From NCBI GenBank assembly GCA_025997795.1, contig BNVB01000056.1, forward strand, positions 1 through 16,201: DNA of 16,201 bases, read 5' to 3'. Shown here piece after piece: positions 13,673 through 16,201 of the stretch. The position numbers and the translations under genes were made by a program. Position 1 is the stretch's first letter. The number at the start of each line of letters is the position of its first letter. This DNA comes from Spirochaetia bacterium (GTDB lineage Bacteria; Spirochaetota; Spirochaetia; Treponematales; Breznakiellaceae). Under the pieces are notes generated by a model. It did no database searches. It had not been told where the DNA came from and saw only the letters and a list, made by a program, of their open reading frames with translations.

Positions 13673-14016
13673 TACCGGCTATTTTTAATTATTTCCAATA
13701 ATCCATATTCATTATTTTCCAAATCTTCTATCATCTGTTTTGAATTTATTAGCAATTCTACCAATGCTTTACTGCTATTATTTCCTGTTTTGAGCAAAAT
13801 GATTTTAGGCGGAAATCCCCTTAACTCAAGTAGATCCAAAAAATCATTATCTTTGGTTATTATTGTATATCCATTTTGTAACGCATAATCCCATATATCT
13901 ACATCTTCTGCCGGTACTGCAAGTCCTATTAGATCCACATGGGCGCAATCCCCAAATACTGGCCTTAAAATATTTGTCAGTTTCCATGAAATATTTGCGT
14001 CAAGTAATATTTTCAT
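13672..14016 (-). CDS. DUF5615 PIN-like toxin
   Basis: 114 residues. MKILLDANISWKL with Asp6, then EDVDIWDYALQNGYTIITKDNDFLDLL (Asp38/40, Asp56, Asp58) and PPKIILLKTGN form the acidic pattern of the DUF5615/Mut7-C PIN-like family. These are putative ribonuclease toxins paired with DUF433 antitoxins, as in VapBC45-type modules. The DUF433 gene ends 7 nt upstream. No good ribosome binding site is seen (AAAATTGT before the ATG), so translation probably depends on coupling to the antitoxin. Length is normal, with no sign of damage. Confidence 0.82.
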   Translation of the reverse strand: MKILLDANISWKLTNILRPVFGDCAHVDLIGLAVPAEDVDIWDYALQNGYTIITKDNDFLDLLELRGFPPKIILLKTGNNSSKALVELLINSKQMIEDLENNEYGLLEIIKNSR

Positions 14017-14023
14017 ACAATTT

Positions 14024-14266
14024 TTATGCTAAAGCTATTACCCGTACAATTTCTTCACGCCGTGCGGCGAAAGATAAAGCGGCTTGAATATGTACCTCTT
14101 TTAATAGGGGATAATCCTCAAGTATTTCAGAAACAGGTATTCCTTCCGATAACCATTGCAAAATATCCCCAACGGTTATTCTTGTGCCTTTAATACAGGG
14201 CTTTCCAAAACGAATCCCCTGATCTATTACAATATAATTTGATAATTCTTCATTTCCCATGTTCAT
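14024..14266 (-). CDS. DUF433 antitoxin
   Basis: 80 residues matching DUF433 (PF04255): IRFGKPCIKGTRITVGDILQWLSEGIPVSEILEDYP, followed by HIQAALSFAARREE. DUF433 proteins have a winged-helix-like fold and act as antitoxins to PIN-like toxins such as DUF5615. The ATG overlaps the stop of the Phd/YefM gene by 4 nt (ATGA), and a second ATG two codons later is also possible. It should neutralise the downstream DUF5615 protein and may help repress the operon. Confidence 0.87.
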   Translation of the reverse strand: MNMGNEELSNYIVIDQGIRFGKPCIKGTRITVGDILQWLSEGIPVSEILEDYPLLKEVHIQAALSFAARREEIVRVIALA

Positions 14267-14526
14267 TCACCACTATATTTTTTTAATTTTTTCATCATCT
14301 CTTCTTCAGAAACTGTTTCCCCATTATTTATTTGATTTATTCCATCAATCAATTTTTTATATAAATCTATTCTGCCAGAAAGTTCATTATAGGCATCAAT
14401 GCTCATAACAGCTAAATCACCTACGCCGTTTTTTGTAATGAATATAGGTTCCTTATATTGATGACAAAATTGGGAAACTTCTCCATAATTATTCCTCAAA
14501 TCAGCACTTTTCCGTATTTCCGGCAT
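14263..14526 (-). CDS. Phd/YefM-type antitoxin
   Basis: 87 residues. MPEIRKSADLRNNYGEVSQFCHQYKEPIFITKNGVGDLAVMSIDAYNEL is the classic Phd/YefM N-terminal DNA-binding dimer. The acidic C-terminus (EEEMMKKLKKYSGE) would wrap a toxin. The start has AGGAGAAA (14530-14537) 3 nt upstream. No RelE, ParE or Doc toxin follows; instead the DUF433/DUF5615 pair overlaps it. It may serve as the operon's DNA-binding regulator, or its own toxin may have been replaced. Confidence 0.87.
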   Translation of the reverse strand: MPEIRKSADLRNNYGEVSQFCHQYKEPIFITKNGVGDLAVMSIDAYNELSGRIDLYKKLIDGINQINNGETVSEEEMMKKLKKYSGE

Positions 14527-14556
14527 AAATTTCTCCTAAAAATGTTTTCTGTTCTA

Positions 14557-14585
14557 AATATATCATTATTTTGATATATTATCAA
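14557..14585 (-). promoter_or_regulatory. Toxin-antitoxin promoter overlapped by a palindrome
   Basis: On the minus strand TTGATA (14580-14585), a 17-bp spacer and TATATT (14557-14562) make a good promoter 31 nt before the Phd/YefM start codon. The perfect inverted repeat AATATATCA (14557-14565) / TGATATATT (14572-14580) fills the spacer and -10. This fits autorepression by Phd/YefM, known for the family. Confidence 0.75.
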
Positions 14586-14614
14586 GTGAAAAACTCAAAC
14601 AGCCGTATGAGCCT

Positions 14615-14746
14615 TTACATAGGAAATTGGCCTCCTATGGTTCGTTTTTTACGTGGCGCAACACGGAAAAAGAAAACGTAGATCACATAGATTGCTAATG
14701 TAACCGTGCAGGTTCCAACTTTAGTGGAAACCGGGGTTCCGGCCAT
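14615..14746 (-). CDS. Possible 43-residue membrane peptide
   Basis: ATG 14746 lies 10 nt after the retropepsin gene's stop and has AGAGG 5 nt upstream. It encodes MAGTPVSTKVGTCTVTLAIY, a hydrophobic stretch (VIYVFFF) and a basic tail (RVAPRKKRT). One short membrane segment is plausible. The end of the frame contains a hairpin, CATAGGA (14618-14624) / TCCTATG (14633-14639). No homologue is recognised; it may be chance. Confidence 0.3.
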   Translation of the reverse strand: MAGTPVSTKVGTCTVTLAIYVIYVFFFRVAPRKKRTIGGQFPM

Positions 14747-14756
14747 TTTGACCTCT

Positions 14757-15170
14757 TTAGAGCGCCAGCGCTACTATCTCATCGCCGTGGGCGCCAACTA
14801 GTTCCCGGCCTGCGGAGTTGACCATTACATCCATATCCTCAAGGGGGATGGCTCCCAACAGGACGTTTTCCGCGCCGGGCATGACTATCGCCGGGCAGGT
14901 GGTAGAGCGCTCTTTCCAGCGAATCTCCACCGGCTCGGTTACTTTGCAGGTTATTCGCGTTCCATTGGCTATTCGGGCGCTGCGTTCACTCTGTACGGTA
15001 AGTCCCAACTGTTGACAGACCGCCTCGGTAATGAACAGAGTTGCCGCCCCGGTATCAACGATGGCGCTTACCGTGGTTTTCCGTACCTCCGGCTCAGTGA
15101 TAAGTCTTTCCTGAACTCTGATTGCATCACCTGCGTTTTTTAAGGTAATGTCTGCATATACGGTTCCCAT
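14757..15170 (-). CDS. Retropepsin-like (clan AA) aspartic protease
   Basis: About 137 residues. The catalytic motif is AIVDTGAATLFI (Asp39 from this start), followed by VCQQLGL. The late AENVLLGAIPLEDMDVMV corresponds to the conserved hydrophobic-Gly 'LLG...LE' element of bacterial single-domain retropepsins. Such proteins should work as dimers; substrates are mostly unknown. An ATG at 15182 is in frame, but ATG 15170 is chosen because GGAG lies 6 nt upstream and the -10 box at 15189-15194 leaves almost no leader for the earlier start. No signal peptide, so cytoplasmic. The adjacent small frame at 14615-14746 may be cotranscribed. Confidence 0.8.
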   Translation of the reverse strand: MGTVYADITLKNAGDAIRVQERLITEPEVRKTTVSAIVDTGAATLFITEAVCQQLGLTVQSERSARIANGTRITCKVTEPVEIRWKERSTTCPAIVMPGAENVLLGAIPLEDMDVMVNSAGRELVGAHGDEIVALAL

Positions 15171-15188
15171 ATCTTTCTCCATACATCT

Positions 15189-15217
15189 ATTATACCGGAA
15201 ATCATGGGGTTAAACAA
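15189..15217 (-). promoter_or_regulatory. Promoter of the retropepsin gene
   Basis: The minus strand has TATAAT, a perfect -10 (15189-15194), and TTGTTT (15212-15217) 17 bp upstream. The predicted start site is near 15183, leaving a short leader before ATG 15170. Confidence 0.6.
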
Positions 15218-15254
15218 AGTCCGCTTTGCATCCGTGCTGCTGGACGCCTGCCAT

Positions 15255-15269
15255 CTTTATCTGATAAAG
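15255..15269. repeat. Small perfect palindrome
   Basis: CTTTATC (15255-15261), a central T, and GATAAAG (15263-15269) form a 15-bp odd palindrome. It lies between the nuclease gene's stop and the retropepsin promoter, about 38 bp upstream of the latter's -35. Could be a protein-binding site; no other support. Confidence 0.25.
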
Positions 15270-15305
15270 GTATCGCCGCTCCGTGCCATTCTTGCCACGG
15301 GGAAT

Positions 15306-15929
15306 TTACCATGCCTTCGGCTTATACTCGCCTTTTGGTTCAAAGATGTTAAACGTATCACCGGCAGGTTCAACCACATAAAAGCCGTTCTTAAATGCAT
15401 ATTCCTTTACATTTTCAGTCATGACCACACCAGCAATAGCGCCTAAATATTGCCGCTGGTCGTTGTGTAAATTCGCATAGGATCGAAGTTTTTCCATACG
15501 CCTGACATGTTCATTAATATGCTCGGTCGTGGGTTTGTTTTTTATTTCAACAATCATAACTTTATCGCCGTTCTCCAAAAAAGCATCAACTTCCGTAACT
15601 ATATCATGCTCCCTATCCTCAATAACGGTATCCTGGTATGCTTTTGTAAAAGTAAAGTTGAGTCCTCTGAATTTTTCCACCAGATTAGGCACAATCAAAT
15701 ATTCAACCATTTCGCCAAAACGGTTGCCCAGTTTTCCAAGCTGCTTGTCGGTTGCCTTCAACTGACGGTCGGTTTCTTTCATCTGAAGATCAGTTTCCTT
15801 TATCAAGCGGGCGGTTTCTTTCTGGCTTTCCCGCAATTCTTCCATTTCCCTATCATGCTGCTCTTTGCTTGCCTGAAACGCCGCCCAAAATCGCTCAAAA
15901 TCAAGGCCTTGCTCGTAGGTAGTTGTCAT
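15306..15929 (-). CDS. Coiled-coil PD-(D/E)XK nuclease-like protein (DUF3782 type)
   Basis: 207 residues. The N-terminal ~70 residues are a charged coiled coil with a seven-residue repeat (KETDLQM, KETDRQL, KATDKQL at 45-65). Then GEMVEYLIVPNLVEKF leads into a restriction-endonuclease-like core: TEVDAFLENGDKVMIVEIKNK, giving D115 and E128-x-K130 of the PD-(D/E)XK motif. This layout matches the DUF3782/COG5493 group of uncharacterised putative nucleases found in many copies in spirochaetes, cyanobacteria and archaea. AGGAG lies 6 nt before the ATG. The start overlaps the stop of a possible upstream frame (TAATG). Substrate and function unknown. Confidence 0.78.
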   Translation of the reverse strand: MTTTYEQGLDFERFWAAFQASKEQHDREMEELRESQKETARLIKETDLQMKETDRQLKATDKQLGKLGNRFGEMVEYLIVPNLVEKFRGLNFTFTKAYQDTVIEDREHDIVTEVDAFLENGDKVMIVEIKNKPTTEHINEHVRRMEKLRSYANLHNDQRQYLGAIAGVVMTENVKEYAFKNGFYVVEPAGDTFNIFEPKGEYKPKAW

Positions 15930-16141
15930 TAGTATCTCCTATTTTTAGTATACGTCCCTTCGGGCCGTTTGTCGATAGGAATGTATCCATAGCCCGCTAT
16001 CGCGGGCGGCGCCATACCCCATTTCCGGCTTTTCGGAAAGGGGCAAATCTGATCACTCCAGCGCTTAGCTCCCCCGCCCATACCAGCGTAGGACAAATCA
16101 TCAATGAGCTTGGCGGCATTGGCAGGAACACGGCAATCCAA
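15929..16141 (-). CDS. Weak small frame coupled to the nuclease gene
   Basis: A ~70-codon frame from TTG 16141 (LDCRVPANAAKLIDD ... GTYTKNRRY) whose TAA overlaps the nuclease start as TAATG. The frame is closed by a stop shortly upstream, so it is not the end of a long gene within the window. No family recognised, and it crosses two hairpins. The other frames here look no better. It may be a remnant or not coding. Confidence 0.2.
   Translation of the reverse strand: MDCRVPANAAKLIDDLSYAGMGGGAKRWSDQICPFPKSRKWGMAPPAIAGYGYIPIDKRPEGTYTKNRRY
15992..16043. repeat. Two adjacent stem-loops near the right edge
   Basis: GCCCGC (15992-15997) pairs with GCGGGC (16002-16007) around TATC. Then TTTCCG (16022-16027) pairs with CGGAAA (16034-16039), extended by CCCC/GGGG past a bulged A (16017-16043). 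No T-run follows on either strand. Apart from these and the weak small frame, nothing is seen in 15941-16201. Confidence 0.45.
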
Positions 16142-16201
16142 TATTTCAAGACTGGAAAGTGGGAATTATAATCCATCATTTGATTTTTTAAATAAAATTG
16201 C

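Overview
The window looks like a chromosomal segment of a host-associated spirochaete, most likely a treponeme of the termite-gut type. This rests on gene content and style: a large surface lipoprotein combining Ig-like repeats with a C-terminal DUF1566 module, lipoprotein signal peptides, a ribose-type sugar ABC operon under a LacI regulator, mixed GC content, and many toxin-antitoxin genes. No rRNA, tRNA, CRISPR array or recognisable transposase was seen, so the assignment is an inference.

Layout. (1) 1-1250: an orphan PD-(D/E)XK nuclease toxin-like gene of the CdiA-CT tRNase type, bracketed by two colinear 121-bp direct repeats. (2) 1320-3350: a large lipoprotein gene on the minus strand. 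Between it and a divergent LacI gene lie three 14-bp palindromes at 31-32 bp spacing and a separate inverted repeat. (3) 3352-13447: a plus-strand locus of LacI regulator, substrate-binding lipoprotein, a truncated ABC ATPase copy, full-length ABC ATPase, permease, ASRT-family protein, M24/creatinase-like protein, L-rhamnose mutarotase-like protein, CE4-type deacetylase and MFS transporter. The operon promoter is clear (TTGACA, 17 bp, TATCAT) with a perfect 18-bp LacI-type palindrome at the start site. (4) 13464-14585: a minus-strand toxin-antitoxin cluster of Phd/YefM antitoxin, DUF433 antitoxin, DUF5615 PIN-like toxin and a broken VapBC remnant, with a good promoter overlapping a palindrome. 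(5) 14600-16201: a retropepsin-like protease, a possible 43-residue membrane peptide, and a coiled-coil PD-(D/E)XK nuclease-like protein, all on the minus strand.

How the genes work together. The central operon would import a sugar or sugar-like compound by a ribose-type ABC transporter, repressed by the adjacent LacI protein. The mutarotase equilibrates sugar anomers, the CE4 protein would remove an N- or O-acyl group, and the M24 protein has lost most metal ligands and resembles creatinase rather than a peptidase. ASRT-family proteins are proposed small-molecule/carbohydrate-binding sensors, and here one occurs without any rhodopsin. No kinase, isomerase or aldolase is present, so the substrate cannot be named. 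This gene combination is the best candidate for an undescribed catabolic or sensing system.

The most striking structural event is a perfect-looking 1183-bp tandem duplication inside the ABC ATPase gene. It leaves a 5'-proximal, C-terminally truncated ATPase that overlaps the start of the intact gene by 14 nt. It is either a very recent duplication with 4-bp microhomology at the joint or an assembly artefact.
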